Shown piece after piece: positions 35,074-44,687 of a stretch of 64,000 nt of DNA (the stretch's first letter is position 1; every line of letters begins with the position of its first letter). The notes under the pieces were generated by a model, which saw nothing but the letters and a program-made list of their open reading frames with translations, was not told the origin of the DNA and did not search any database. Made by a program: the position numbers and the translations under genes. The stretch is from the NCBI GenBank assembly GCA_036500765.1, contig DASYBM010000016.1:1-64000 (forward strand), in the 5' to 3' direction. Source of the stretch: Candidatus Sulfotelmatobacter sp. GTDB lineage: Bacteria > Acidobacteriota > Terriglobia > Terriglobales > Acidobacteriaceae.

Positions 35074-37128
35074 TTACTGCGAGGGTCTTTCTTTGGGTCG
35101 CTCATAAGCCTTCTGTAGGTATTTGCGGGCTTCTTCGAGAGCGCCGAAAGTATTGTCGTTGGTTTGTGTGGCCTGGCGATATTGGCCGACGGCGCGTTCG
35201 CGCTGGCCGGTGATATCGAAAATCTTGCCGAGTTGAATGTGGCTCCAGACTTCGGTCCAGCGCGGCTCGCCGTCGCCATCAATGGCGGCGCGATAGGCGT
35301 TGGCGGAGGATTGATAGTTGCGCTGGAAGAAGAAGACTTCGGCGATGCGGTAATGCGCGAGCGAGCTGTTTTTGTTGAGGTCGAGAGCTTTGTTGAATTC
35401 GACGAGTGCGCCCGATAGGTCTCCCTGCTGCTGCATGGCTTGGCCGCGCAGGATGGAGGCGCGCAGCTTCACATCGGTCGAGTTCGTCAGGACGTGATGG
35501 TCGGGATCGACCGAGATGCGGCGCGGACGGCCGAAGGTCTCGATGGAAAATGGTGACGTCGTGCCGACGACTTCGATGCGCTTGTTTTCGGTTTTGCCGT
35601 CGGTGTCGATGCGCAGGTCAACGGGCATGCGGAACAGATCGAGATCCTGTGAAATTTCGCCGGTCACGCGGAATCCGGGAGCCTTTTCATCCTTGGGGTT
35701 TTGGGCGGCTGCGCCGCCGAGGCGATATGTGGTGTACTTCACTTTGAACTCGGGCGCGCCGGTCGAATCGAGCCACTGCGAGAAGAACCAGGTGAGCTGG
35801 TCGCCGTAATTTTTCTCGGCGATGGTTTTGAAGTCGTCCATGCTGGCGGATTTCCCGGCGAACTCGGCGGCGAATTCGCGCATGGTCTTGTTGTATTTGT
35901 CCTCGCCCAGCACCCAGCGCAGCATGTGCAGAATCATTGCGCCCTTGTCGGTGGCGAGCGACTGAAATTCGGTCGAGAAAATATCGAGCTTGCTGGCGCT
36001 CGAAAGCGGAACGGTGTCATAGGCCAGAGCTCCGACCGACATATCCTTAACGGCTTCTTCGAGACCCGCGGAGCCGGCGGCATTCTCCACATACATGGCT
36101 TCGGAATAGCGGGAGAAGCCGTCGGTCAGCCACCAGTCGTCCTTGGATGCGGGAGTCACCGAAACGCCCCACCACTGATGAGCGATGGCATCGGCGAGCA
36201 GGCGATAGTTGGTTTTCTCGGTGATCGAGGGTCCAGCCAGGCCGGCGATCTCCGGCGCCCAGGCGTAGGGAACTGTATCTCCGGGTAACTCAACTACGCT
36301 CAGCCTCTGCGACTGAGGCAAGCCGTAGAGGGTGATGAAGTAGGTGAACTCCTGAACCGCAGTGGTTGTATACGCCGGAGCCAGGCTCTGATGCGTGGGT
36401 TTGAAGTAGACGTGCAGGTCGAGACCGGCTTCGTCGCTCTTGTACTCCTGAAAAACTCCGGCGACGATGGTGCCGGGGAAGCTGGGCTTGTCGGAGACGA
36501 AGGTGTAAGTCTTGGTGGGCAGGACGCTGGCGCCGGGCTTGTTCGAGGCCGGATGTTCCTCGGTCGTCACTTTGCCGCTGCCGATGACGAGCATGTGCGC
36601 GGGCAGAGTCACACTAATCGTCGAGGTGAAGCGGTTCAGGCCGTAGCCGCTGACCGGGAACCAGCGTCCGGCATAGAACAGGTAGCTGGTGTCGTCGCCG
36701 ATGTAGGCCAGCTTCAGGCCGGGTACGGGGCTGTTGTCGGGGGATTCGAGTTGGCCCTCGTATTCGAAGGTAAGGGTGGTAGACGCGTCTTTGGAGAGGC
36801 CTGCGGGCAGCGGAACGCGCACGGTGGAGTCCTGAGTGACGCGCTCGGCGGATAGGGGCTGGTTTTTTTCGTCGACTACTTTGGTGACGCGCAGGTCGTT
36901 ATGCAGTTCGAAAATGGCGACGCTCAGATCCTGCATGGCCGTGAACTTGACTTTGGCGGTGGCCTTGATCTGATGGAGGTGCGGGTCGAGTTCGGCATCG
37001 ATCTGATAGTCGTCGACGCGCAGGCGGGCTTTTTCAGCGGCTCGCGATGGGAGCGCAAGCAGGACCAGCAGCGAAAGGGTCAGGGAACTGGTGAGGGCGC
37101 CTATGGCGCGCCGCGGGTGGATCCACAT
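35074..37128 (-). CDS. M1-peptidase-like protein with degenerate zinc site and TPR tail
   Basis: A 684-residue exported protein (signal peptide about 1-30, LSLLVLLALPSRAA). Residues about 35-500 follow the M1 aminopeptidase layout: a beta-rich N-domain, then the catalytic-like domain. The zinc motif HExxH-x18-E is lost: the site reads DAIAHQWWG, giving Asp313, Ala314, His317, and Asp336 (LTDGFSRY) where Glu is expected. No GAMEN-like exopeptidase motif is seen. The C-terminal 130 residues carry about three TPR-like repeats (GDLSGALVEFNKALDLNKNS). It is probably a pseudoenzyme that binds rather than cuts. Neighbours are secreted or envelope genes. Confidence 0.85.
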   Translation of the reverse strand: MWIHPRRAIGALTSSLTLSLLVLLALPSRAAEKARLRVDDYQIDAELDPHLHQIKATAKVKFTAMQDLSVAIFELHNDLRVTKVVDEKNQPLSAERVTQDSTVRVPLPAGLSKDASTTLTFEYEGQLESPDNSPVPGLKLAYIGDDTSYLFYAGRWFPVSGYGLNRFTSTISVTLPAHMLVIGSGKVTTEEHPASNKPGASVLPTKTYTFVSDKPSFPGTIVAGVFQEYKSDEAGLDLHVYFKPTHQSLAPAYTTTAVQEFTYFITLYGLPQSQRLSVVELPGDTVPYAWAPEIAGLAGPSITEKTNYRLLADAIAHQWWGVSVTPASKDDWWLTDGFSRYSEAMYVENAAGSAGLEEAVKDMSVGALAYDTVPLSSASKLDIFSTEFQSLATDKGAMILHMLRWVLGEDKYNKTMREFAAEFAGKSASMDDFKTIAEKNYGDQLTWFFSQWLDSTGAPEFKVKYTTYRLGGAAAQNPKDEKAPGFRVTGEISQDLDLFRMPVDLRIDTDGKTENKRIEVVGTTSPFSIETFGRPRRISVDPDHHVLTNSTDVKLRASILRGQAMQQQGDLSGALVEFNKALDLNKNSSLAHYRIAEVFFFQRNYQSSANAYRAAIDGDGEPRWTEVWSHIQLGKIFDITGQRERAVGQYRQATQTNDNTFGALEEARKYLQKAYERPKERPSQ

Positions 37129-37207
37129 TCAGGAGAGTCTCCGGGAAATGATAACCCATTTCCTATGATGAAGATTCTCACGCAAAAGATGCTGGGAGGG
37201 CAAGGGA

Positions 37208-37318
37208 AGCAGCTTTTGGCTCTTGGCTCTTAGCTCTTAGCTTAAGGCTTCCCATGAATGCGATGCTCGAGCTTCCCATGAATCCGGTCGGGAAGGGCCC
37301 GGCTTTCGGCCGGGCCGT
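37208..37318. repeat. Compound repeat, upstream of lpxB's downstream neighbour
   Basis: GGCTCTTGGCTCTTAGCTCT units (37218-37243) are followed by a direct repeat of GCTTCCCATGAAT (37248 and 37271) and the palindrome GGGCCCGGCTTTCGGCCGGGCC (37295-37316), the same type as 18504-18526. It fills most of the gap between the lpxB stop and the M1-like start. Confidence 0.75.
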
Positions 37319-37362
37319 CAAACGGCAAGTGATGTGAGCTTTAGCCCATGGGGGAACGCGGC

Positions 37363-38640
37363 TCAAGAGGCCATGCCGAGAATGATCTCGGCAGCCTTAT
37401 CGGCTGGGTGCTGCGCGCCGCCGGGAGCGCCCGGAGGGCGCAGGAGCGCTTTTACTCTGGCTAGACCTTCGAGCATGCGGTCTCGAGGGGGACCGTCCGG
37501 GAGGATTTCGTTGAGCTTCGCGACTACATTTTCTGCTGTGAAATCATGCTGCACCAATTCTGGGACGACTTCCTCGCCGGCGATCAGATTGACCATGGCG
37601 AATCTGGGGACTTTTACCCGGGGCTTGCCCAGCAGATAGGTGAGCGGCGAGACGCGGTAAACCATGACGAACGGAGTGTTCATCATGGCGGCTTCGACTG
37701 TGGCGGTGCCGCTGGCCACGATTCCAGCGCGGGAATGCCACAGCGCGGGCAGGGATTCGGGGACGAGAGTGATTGTTTGTGTGCCGATTCGACTGGCGAG
37801 GAAGCTGCGGTCGAGCGTGGGGGCGACTGGGAGGAGAAATTCGTAGGCTGCGCCGAGTTGAGACGCCGATTCCAGAATGGTCGGCAGGTTCATGCGGACC
37901 TCTTTGACACGGCTGCCGGGCATGAGCGTGATCCAGGGCTTCGCGGGATCGAGATGAAATTGGGCTGCATAGTCGATGCGCTCAATGGCCGGGTGCGGAA
38001 GTTCTGCCAAAGGATGGCCGACGAAGGTCGCGTCGACACCGCGGTCGCGGTAAAACTTTTCTTCGAAGGGGAAGATAACGAGCGCCTTATCGATGTAGTC
38101 GCGCAGCAGGCGTACGCGGCCCTGCCGCCACGCCCAGAACTGCGGCGCGACGTAGTAGACTGTGCGAATGCCCCGCCGCTTCATCTGGCGGGCGACGCGC
38201 CAGTTGAAGGCCGGCGAGTCGATGACGATGGCGAGGCTAGGCTTGCGGCGGTCGGCCTCGGCGATCAGGCGTTTGTAGCGGGTCAATATTTTCGGCAGAT
38301 GGCTGAGGATTTCGGTGATGCCGACGACGGCGAGGTCTTTGGCGTCGACGACGGTATCGCACCCGGCAGCGCGCATGCGATCTCCGCCTACGCCGAAGAA
38401 TTCCAGCTGATTTGTTTCTGCCAGGCTAGATGCTTCTGTGGGGACAGCCGCCCTCGGCTGTCCAGCGGACCGAAGGTCCGCAGCCTCTGCCGGCTGAGAG
38501 CCCGCAGAGCTTCGCTCTGCCGGACAGCCGGGGTCGGCTGTCCCCACATGATTCGTGCGATGGGCGCGGCGCAGCGCCTCGATCAGCTTCGCGCCGTACA
38601 TTTCTCCCGAGGCTTCGCCCGCTGAAATCAGAATGAGCAA
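37363..38640 (-). CDS. lpxB: Lipid-A-disaccharide synthase with an in-frame repeat insertion
   Basis: Joins UDP-diacylglucosamine to lipid X in lipid A synthesis at the inner membrane. It is 425 residues from a TTG start (ILISAGEASGEMYGAKLIEA). Family motifs include YYVAPQFWAWRQGRVRLLRD near residue 160 and VFVGHPLAELP and LMPGSRVKEV later. Between LIEALRR and EFFGVGGDRM, where E. coli LpxB has a few residues, about 45 extra residues are present (residues 26-72). They are encoded by a palindromic repeat (38438-38547). The rest aligns without gaps, so the enzyme may still work. Confidence 0.93.
   Translation of the reverse strand: MLILISAGEASGEMYGAKLIEALRRAHRTNHVGTADPGCPAERSSAGSQPAEAADLRSAGQPRAAVPTEASSLAETNQLEFFGVGGDRMRAAGCDTVVDAKDLAVVGITEILSHLPKILTRYKRLIAEADRRKPSLAIVIDSPAFNWRVARQMKRRGIRTVYYVAPQFWAWRQGRVRLLRDYIDKALVIFPFEEKFYRDRGVDATFVGHPLAELPHPAIERIDYAAQFHLDPAKPWITLMPGSRVKEVRMNLPTILESASQLGAAYEFLLPVAPTLDRSFLASRIGTQTITLVPESLPALWHSRAGIVASGTATVEAAMMNTPFVMVYRVSPLTYLLGKPRVKVPRFAMVNLIAGEEVVPELVQHDFTAENVVAKLNEILPDGPPRDRMLEGLARVKALLRPPGAPGGAQHPADKAAEIILGMAS
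38438..38547. repeat. Palindromic repeat inserted in lpxB
   Basis: Outer arms GTGGGGACAGCCG and CGGCTGTCCCCAC enclose four smaller palindromes: GACAGCCGCCCTCGGCTGTC, CGGACCGAAGGTCCG, GCAGAGCTTCGCTCTGC and GACAGCCGGGGTCGGCTGTC. The insertion keeps the lpxB reading frame. Confidence 0.85.
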
Positions 38641-38665
38641 GGGAGCATTGTATCGGACACTTCTC

Positions 38666-39781
38666 TTACTTCACCGGCGTCAGCTTGAACATCGATTCCC
38701 GCGAACCATTGGCGGTGATGCCGTAGAGATTGCCCGCTGTATCCATCGCAAGGACTGGGCTAAGAAGGGGTTGACCGGCGTTGTAGATCAGGCCCTCAAC
38801 GCCGCCCGCGGGGAGTTCAAATACGCCGGATGCAGTCGTGCCGAAAATATTTCCCTTCGAGTCCACAAGCAACGAGCCGGTGGGATTGCTTCCACCGGTG
38901 CATTTGGTGGCGGCACAGAAGGTGTAGAGAGTGGAAAACCCGGTGCTGGGGCTGATCTTGAAAATCGTTCCAGCGCCCTTGGCGCCGCCCTGGTACGTGG
39001 TTCCGTAGAGATTGCCGGCGGCATCTTGAGCAAGACCATTGGGATAAGAGCCGTCGTTCACATCGAATTGGTGGAGGATCTTGAGGCCAGCCTGGGGCGA
39101 AAAATCGAAAACGTATCCGGCGTCGCCCTGTTGGGTATCGCCGCCGTTCGCGCCGTAAATGCGGCCATTGTCCACGATCAAATTGCTGGGATTGAATGCG
39201 AAGTCTCCAGAAAAATCCCACAGATCGGTCCACTGGCCCCCGGCGGGAATGGCGAACAGACTGGGATAGGAACAGTTGTAGTTGCCGTAGTAGCACATGA
39301 TGCCGTAGAGGTTCCCCGCGGAGTCGAGCGCCAGATCCTGCGGCCCACCGTTGTAGTTCGTGTAGACCGTGGAGAAGGCATAAGTTCCGGCGGTGAGTTC
39401 AAAGACGGCTCCGGGATTGTCATATTCTCCGCGCACATAGGGCGTGCCGCCGAAGATGTTTCCCTTGCCATCGCGGACAACGTCGTTGGGATTGATGGGG
39501 CCGAATGACGAGTCCGACGGAAAATTGTAGAGCACGGTACCTTTGCCGGCGGGCGTCACTTTGAAAACCATCCCCTGATTGTTTGCGCCACCGTAATAGG
39601 AGCTGCCGTAGAGATTGCCAGCGTCGTCGATGATGAGAGATGTCGGGTGATTCAGCGTTGTTCCTGGGAAGGTGTAAAGGGTGCTGAATTTGTAGTTCTG
39701 AGCTTGCATGGGCAAGGCAATCGCAATCGCAAGGCACAACAGAAGTGAAGAGTGGGCGACGGCTGAAATTCGATGCGACAT
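38666..39781 (-). CDS. Secreted protein with TIGR03803-type repeats
   Basis: A 371-residue exported protein. The signal peptide is clear (SSLLLCLAIAIALPMQAQ, cleavage near residue 27). About seven repeats follow, with DDAGNLYGSSYYGGANNQG- and DSAGNLYGI-type cores and FSTLYTF strands. It is a distant relative of the protein at 33445-34812, on the opposite strand. The last repeat ends AGNLYGITANGSRESMFKLT near the stop. It lies 25 nt upstream of the lpxB start on the same strand. Function is unknown. Confidence 0.88.
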   Translation of the reverse strand: MSHRISAVAHSSLLLCLAIAIALPMQAQNYKFSTLYTFPGTTLNHPTSLIIDDAGNLYGSSYYGGANNQGMVFKVTPAGKGTVLYNFPSDSSFGPINPNDVVRDGKGNIFGGTPYVRGEYDNPGAVFELTAGTYAFSTVYTNYNGGPQDLALDSAGNLYGIMCYYGNYNCSYPSLFAIPAGGQWTDLWDFSGDFAFNPSNLIVDNGRIYGANGGDTQQGDAGYVFDFSPQAGLKILHQFDVNDGSYPNGLAQDAAGNLYGTTYQGGAKGAGTIFKISPSTGFSTLYTFCAATKCTGGSNPTGSLLVDSKGNIFGTTASGVFELPAGGVEGLIYNAGQPLLSPVLAMDTAGNLYGITANGSRESMFKLTPVK

Positions 39782-39960
39782 AGCAATCCTTGTAGACGGA
39801 GTTTTGAATGCGCGGGCCCAGCGGAGTGTTCAGTTCGGAGGGGAGGCGTGTGAACTGAACGAGGAAAGTTTGGCATTTGCCGGACGTGCTGTCAAGCAGA
39901 GTCGATTAACATCTTAACCATAGAGGACACAGAGGAACACTGAGGACAGTGCACGCGGCT

Positions 39961-42015
39961 TCAGTCGTCCCCTGTGGCGGTGACTTCGGGCTCGCGGAAC
40001 TCGTTAGCGGACGCACGCGCCACATTCAACTCCTGATCCTTGTACTGGAGCTGATAGAGCTTGAAGTAGATGCCGCGGTGGGCTAGTAGTTCCTGGTGGG
40101 TGCCCATTTCGCGCACCTGGCCTTTGTGCATGACGATGATTTTGTCGGCGCGCTGCACGGTCGAGAGGCGGTGGGCGATGATCAGCGAAGTTCGGCCTTC
40201 GACCATGCGGCTGAGGGCGTCGCGGACTTTGAATTCGGTTTCGGTATCCACGCTCGAGGTGGCTTCGTCGAGGATGAGAATTTTCGGCTCGTGGGCCAGG
40301 GCGCGGGCGAAGGAGATGAGTTGTTTCTGTCCGGTCGAAAGAGTTGAGCCGCGTTCGCGGACTTCCTCGTCGAAACCTTTGGGCAGGGCGCGAACGAAGT
40401 CGCCCAGATTCACATCTTCGGCTGCCTTGGCGACATGCGAGTCCTGAATGCGCCCGGTGCCGAGGCGGATGTTGCCGCCGATCGTTCCGCTGAACAGAAA
40501 TGGATCTTGCAGCACGACGCCGAAACGGGAGCGCAGGTCGGCGAGGTCCATTTCTTTTACATCGACGCCGTCGATCCGGATGGCGCCTTGCTGCACGTCG
40601 TAGAAACGGAGGAGCAGGGAGATGAGTGTGGTTTTTCCTGCGCCGGTGTGGCCGACTACGGCGATGGTTTCTCCGGGCTCGATGGTAAAGGAGACGTCGC
40701 GGAGCACCCAGTCGGGGGTGGGGCCGTTGCCGGCTGAATGCGCCGCCGAGCCTTGCTCGGCCGGACGGACGAATGCGTCCGTCCCCACGTGGGGCTTGCC
40801 GGGCCTAGATGGCGTGGTTTCTTCCGGCACGTCGCGGTAGGCGAACCAGACATGGTCGAATTCGATGCGGCCGGGGCCTTGCGGCTTTTTAGTTGCAGTG
40901 GGGGAGACGATATCTGCCGGTGTATCGAGCAGCTTGAAGATCCGTTCGCTGGCGGCCATCGCGGACTGGAGAATGTTGTATTTCTCGCTGAAGTCCATGA
41001 TGGGGCGGAAGAAGCGCTGCGCGTACTGAGTGAACGCGATGACCACGCCGAGGGAGGCGACGGTCGCGACCAGGTGAAACGCGAGCAGCGAGTGCGGGTT
41101 GAACTCGATAGAGACACTGCTGGAAACCAATCCGCGCATTACATCCTGGCCGCCGAACCAGATGACGCAGGCGATCGCGATCGCGGAAAAGAAATCGACG
41201 GCGGGGTAGTAGAGAGAATAGGCCAGAATGGCGTCTTTGTAGGCATCCATGTGGACGCGGTTGATCTCCGAGAAGCGGTCGTAGGCTTTGCGTTCGCGGT
41301 TAAACAGTTGGAGCACGACCATGCCGCTGACGTGTTCCTGCAAATAGGAATTGATGCGGGCAATAGCGGTGCGAATGCGGCGGTAGGAATCGCGCACCTT
41401 GTCGCGGAAAAGTTTGGTCGCGATCACAATGAATGGAAGTACGGCGAAGGTGATCAGCGCCAGCTTCCAGTTCATGCACAGCATAACGGCCAGAATTCCC
41501 AGAAGCACGAAGATGTCTTCGAAGATTGAAACCACACCTGAGGTGAACATTTCATTCAATGCGTCCACGTCGGTGGTGACGCGGGTGACCAGGCGGCCGA
41601 CGGGATTCTTGTCGTAAAAAGCGACGTGCATGCGCTGCAAGTGGCGGAAAATCTGGCTGCGCAGGTCGAACATGACTTTCTGTCCGGTCCACTGCATGAA
41701 GTAAGTTTGCAGGAACTCGAAGACGAAGGTCAGGCCGAGGATTCCAAAATAAATGGAGGAGATTTGCGCGACGCCGGTCAGCGGACGCGGGCTCAGCCAA
41801 CTCCACAGGCCGGAGGCGCTGCCCTTGACCGGGGCTAGATACCGATCGACAGCGACCTTCACGAGGTATGGCCCCAAAACGTCGCAGAACGATTTGACGA
41901 TGATGGAGACAAGGGCAATCACGACCTGCCAGCGGTAGGGACGCAGATAGGTGAGCAGTCGCCGCATCAGGCGACTGTCATACGCTTTGCCTAATACTTC
42001 TTCTTCCTGGGCCAT
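39961..42015 (-). CDS. ABC exporter, fused permease and ATPase, with an in-frame repeat insertion
   Basis: A 684-residue type-I (MsbA/LmrA-like) half-transporter that would act as a homodimer. The first 370 residues hold six hydrophobic helices. The NBD has a Walker A VGHTGAGKTTLI, signature TLSTGQKQLISFARAL (LSTGQ rather than LSGGQ) and Walker B ILILDEATSSVDTE. About 25 residues between YRDVPEE and DWVLRDVSF, just before the Walker A strand (residues about 402-428), are an insertion encoded by a palindromic repeat. Proximity to lpxB makes lipid export possible, but the substrate is unknown. Confidence 0.94.
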   Translation of the reverse strand: MAQEEEVLGKAYDSRLMRRLLTYLRPYRWQVVIALVSIIVKSFCDVLGPYLVKVAVDRYLAPVKGSASGLWSWLSPRPLTGVAQISSIYFGILGLTFVFEFLQTYFMQWTGQKVMFDLRSQIFRHLQRMHVAFYDKNPVGRLVTRVTTDVDALNEMFTSGVVSIFEDIFVLLGILAVMLCMNWKLALITFAVLPFIVIATKLFRDKVRDSYRRIRTAIARINSYLQEHVSGMVVLQLFNRERKAYDRFSEINRVHMDAYKDAILAYSLYYPAVDFFSAIAIACVIWFGGQDVMRGLVSSSVSIEFNPHSLLAFHLVATVASLGVVIAFTQYAQRFFRPIMDFSEKYNILQSAMAASERIFKLLDTPADIVSPTATKKPQGPGRIEFDHVWFAYRDVPEETTPSRPGKPHVGTDAFVRPAEQGSAAHSAGNGPTPDWVLRDVSFTIEPGETIAVVGHTGAGKTTLISLLLRFYDVQQGAIRIDGVDVKEMDLADLRSRFGVVLQDPFLFSGTIGGNIRLGTGRIQDSHVAKAAEDVNLGDFVRALPKGFDEEVRERGSTLSTGQKQLISFARALAHEPKILILDEATSSVDTETEFKVRDALSRMVEGRTSLIIAHRLSTVQRADKIIVMHKGQVREMGTHQELLAHRGIYFKLYQLQYKDQELNVARASANEFREPEVTATGDD
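40742..40795. repeat. Palindromic repeat inserted in the ABC exporter gene
   Basis: Three palindromes in series: CCGAGCCTTGCTCGG, GGACGGACGAATGCGTCC (extended by GTCC) and CCCCACGTGGGG. The middle one recurs at 31340-31361. The insertion keeps the frame. Confidence 0.8.
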
Positions 42016-42167
42016 GAGTTCGGACGAAGCTCGCAGAGGATGGACTCTGCCGGCCGCGTTTTCTTAACTCTCTCTCCTAAATAGGGTACCCCAACATAGA
42101 TGGTCGAGGTAGGCGTGAGGATGGAAAACGTTCGCTGGTGGGATAATCATTTCGAGGATAATCCGGA

Positions 42168-43358
42168 TTGGGCCTGGGAATCTATATTTCGGTGCCGTTT
42201 TGCAAGACGAAATGCAGTTATTGCAACTTTGCCTCCGACGTGTTTTCGCGGGTGCTATTTGAGGGCTACGTAGACCGCGTGTGCTCTGACATCGTGAATG
42301 CTGCGCGGAATGCAGAGGAGATGGGCGGACGGTTCGAGCGCGAAGTGGACTCGATCTATCTCGGTGGTGGAACGCCGACGCTCCTCGCGGCTGCACAGTT
42401 GCAGCGAATCTTCGTTGCGTTGCGGGAGCAATTCTCAGTGCGGTCGGATGCTGAAATTACGGTCGAGTGTGCCCCGGGGACGCTCGTGCCCGATATGATC
42501 GAGGGACTGCTGCGTTGCGGTGTAAACCGCGTCAGCCTGGGCGTGCAATCCTTTATTGACGTGGAAGCCGCAGCGGTGGGGCGACTTCACAAGCGCGCCA
42601 TTGTCCTGGACGATGTTGCCCGCCTGCGCGCCGCGCATATCGCGAACATCAATGTCGATCTAATCGCCGGGCTTCCGCATCAGACGGCGGAAAGCTGGCG
42701 GGAATCGCTGGCGCAGACGATCGCGACCGGCGCGCCGCATGTAAGCGTCTACATGCTCGAAGTGGACGAAGACTCGCGCCTGGGCCGCGAAGTGATGGCG
42801 GGCGGCACGCACTATCACGCGCATCTCGTGCCGGATGAAGAAGCAACGGCGGATTTCTATCTCGCAGCGTGCGATGGGCTCGAATCGGCAGGCATTGCGC
42901 AGTATGAAATTTCAAATTTTGCGCGCGACGGTTTTCAATCGCAACACAACCTAAAATATTGGACGCGTCGGCCTTATCTGGGCTTTGGCGTGGACGCGCA
43001 TTCCATGTTGCTATCCGCGAGGACGGAAGAAGACGCGGTACGGTTCTCCACCACGGATGTCCTTGAAAAATATGTTGCTGGAGCTTCCTCGCAGAGAAGC
43101 GTGGTGTCTCCCGCAAACGCGCTGGAAGAGCGCTTCTTTCTTGGATTGCGCCTGAACCGAGGGGTCGACCTGCGAGGAGTGGCTGCGAATTTCGGCCAGC
43201 GTGCCCTCGACAACTTGCGTCCCGTTGTCGCAGGACTGGTTGACGACGGACTCATGGAACGACACGGCGATTGCATTCGGCTCACTGCACGAGGTCGCTT
43301 ACTTTCGAATGAGGTCTTTCAGGTTTTCCTGGCGACCTCGGCCGGTTCAATTATTTGA
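42168..43358 (+). CDS. hemW: Radical SAM protein HemW-like
   Basis: HemW is a haem-binding radical SAM protein, often annotated as oxygen-independent coproporphyrinogen oxidase, that probably inserts haem into respiratory enzymes. The start is TTG at 42168 (GLGIYISVPFCKTKCSYC). The Fe-S motif C-x3-C-x2-C is at Cys12, Cys16 and Cys19. YLGGGTPTLL, VNRVSLGVQSF, and HNLKYW (residues about 262-268) match HemW. At 396 residues it is of normal length. A divergent ABC exporter lies upstream. Confidence 0.9.
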   Translation: MGLGIYISVPFCKTKCSYCNFASDVFSRVLFEGYVDRVCSDIVNAARNAEEMGGRFEREVDSIYLGGGTPTLLAAAQLQRIFVALREQFSVRSDAEITVECAPGTLVPDMIEGLLRCGVNRVSLGVQSFIDVEAAAVGRLHKRAIVLDDVARLRAAHIANINVDLIAGLPHQTAESWRESLAQTIATGAPHVSVYMLEVDEDSRLGREVMAGGTHYHAHLVPDEEATADFYLAACDGLESAGIAQYEISNFARDGFQSQHNLKYWTRRPYLGFGVDAHSMLLSARTEEDAVRFSTTDVLEKYVAGASSQRSVVSPANALEERFFLGLRLNRGVDLRGVAANFGQRALDNLRPVVAGLVDDGLMERHGDCIRLTARGRLLSNEVFQVFLATSAGSII

Positions 43359-43536
43359 GGTAAGGCCGGTTTTCAGAGAAACCATCCGGTCGGTTGGCTG
43401 GCAAAGCAAAACCAGTGGAATCGTTAGTATTCACGCGGCTTCGCCGTATTTCCTCATTCTCATCCGAGGGTAACTTCTTTCGCGGGGGAGCGCTATGTTC
43501 TAATCACAATTTGGGCGTTTGTGCGCGGGAGGGACT

Positions 43537-44679
43537 TTGGATTTCCAACTGAACGATGAACAATTGCAACTGAAAAAGAGTGTTCGTGAGTTTGCCGAGC
43601 GCGAGATCAAGCCGCACGTCATGGAGTGGGACGAAGCCGGCGAGTTCCCGCTCGCTACGATCAAGGAACTGGGTAAGCTTGGCTATCTTGGAATGATTTT
43701 TCCGTCCGACTACGGCGGGGCGGGGATGGGTTATGTGGAATACGTCACCGCGATCGAGGAACTTTCCCGGGTCGACGGTTCTGTAGGCATCATCGTGGCG
43801 GCGCATACGTCGCTGTGCTCGAACCATATTTTTCTTGCTGGGAACGAGGCGCAGAAAAAGAAGTATGTGAGCAAGCTGGCGACGGGAGAATTTATCGGCG
43901 CCTGGGGATTGACCGAGCCCTCTTCAGGGTCGGACGCGGGCAGCGCGCGCATGACCGCAGTTCGCAAGGGAAATAACTGGGTACTGAACGGCACCAAGAC
44001 ATTCTGCACGAACGGACATTATGCCGACGCCGTCGTGGTGCTAGCGGTGACCGATCGCGCCGCGCACACGCATGGAATTTCCGCATTCGTTGTCGACAAG
44101 GACACGAAAGGATTTCGTCCCGGGAAGAAAGAAAACAAGCTGGGACTGCGGGCCAGCGATACGGCGGAGTTGATCTTTGAAGACTGCGTGATTCCAGCGG
44201 AGAATTTGCTGGGAGGCGAAGGGCAGGGATTTCCCGACGCCATGCGCGTGCTCGACGGCGGGCGCATCTCGATTGCCGCGTTGTCGCTGGGCATGGCGGA
44301 AGGCGCCTATGAAGCGGCGCTGAAGTATTCGAAGCAGCGCAAACAGTTCGGCAAAGCGATCAGCGATTTTCAGGCGATCCAGTGGAAACTGGCCGACATG
44401 GCCACCGAGATCGATGCAGCTATGCTGCTCACCATGCGCGCGGCCTCTATGAAAGATGCGGGGATGAAGTCCACGCAGGAGTCGTCCATGGCGAAGCTTT
44501 ACGCGAGTGAAGTCGCCGTGAAATGCGCGAACGAAGGGGTGCAGATTCACGGCGGGTATGGGTTCATTAAGGATTATCCCGCGGAGAAGTTTTATCGCGA
44601 TGTGAAGCTATGCACGATTGGCGAGGGCACGAGCGAAATTCAGCGACTGGTGATCGCGCGGCAGTTGTTGAAGGAGTAA
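43537..44679 (+). CDS. Acyl-CoA dehydrogenase, short-chain type
   Basis: FAD-dependent dehydrogenase that introduces the alpha-beta double bond of an acyl-CoA. It is 380 residues from the TTG at 43537 with GGGAGGGA 3-10 nt upstream; the frame opens six codons earlier. [31 protein letters not shown] ([11 protein letters not shown]), and the C-terminal [17 protein letters not shown] (with the catalytic Glu of the family) are present. It may serve butyryl-CoA or another short acyl-CoA. It is followed, two genes later, by meaB. Confidence 0.93.
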   Translation: MDFQLNDEQLQLKKSVREFAEREIKPHVMEWDEAGEFPLATIKELGKLGYLGMIFPSDYGGAGMGYVEYVTAIEELSRVDGSVGIIVAAHTSLCSNHIFLAGNEAQKKKYVSKLATGEFIGAWGLTEPSSGSDAGSARMTAVRKGNNWVLNGTKTFCTNGHYADAVVVLAVTDRAAHTHGISAFVVDKDTKGFRPGKKENKLGLRASDTAELIFEDCVIPAENLLGGEGQGFPDAMRVLDGGRISIAALSLGMAEGAYEAALKYSKQRKQFGKAISDFQAIQWKLADMATEIDAAMLLTMRAASMKDAGMKSTQESSMAKLYASEVAVKCANEGVQIHGGYGFIKDYPAEKFYRDVKLCTIGEGTSEIQRLVIARQLLKE

Positions 44680-44687
44680 ACCGGCTC

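Noticed and set aside
37546-38625. 359-codon + strand frame across lpxB
   Set aside because: Antisense of a confident lpxB gene; no recognisable domains.
38555-39508. 317-codon + strand frame over lpxB 5' end and the TIGR03803 gene
   Set aside because: Antisense to two better-supported genes.
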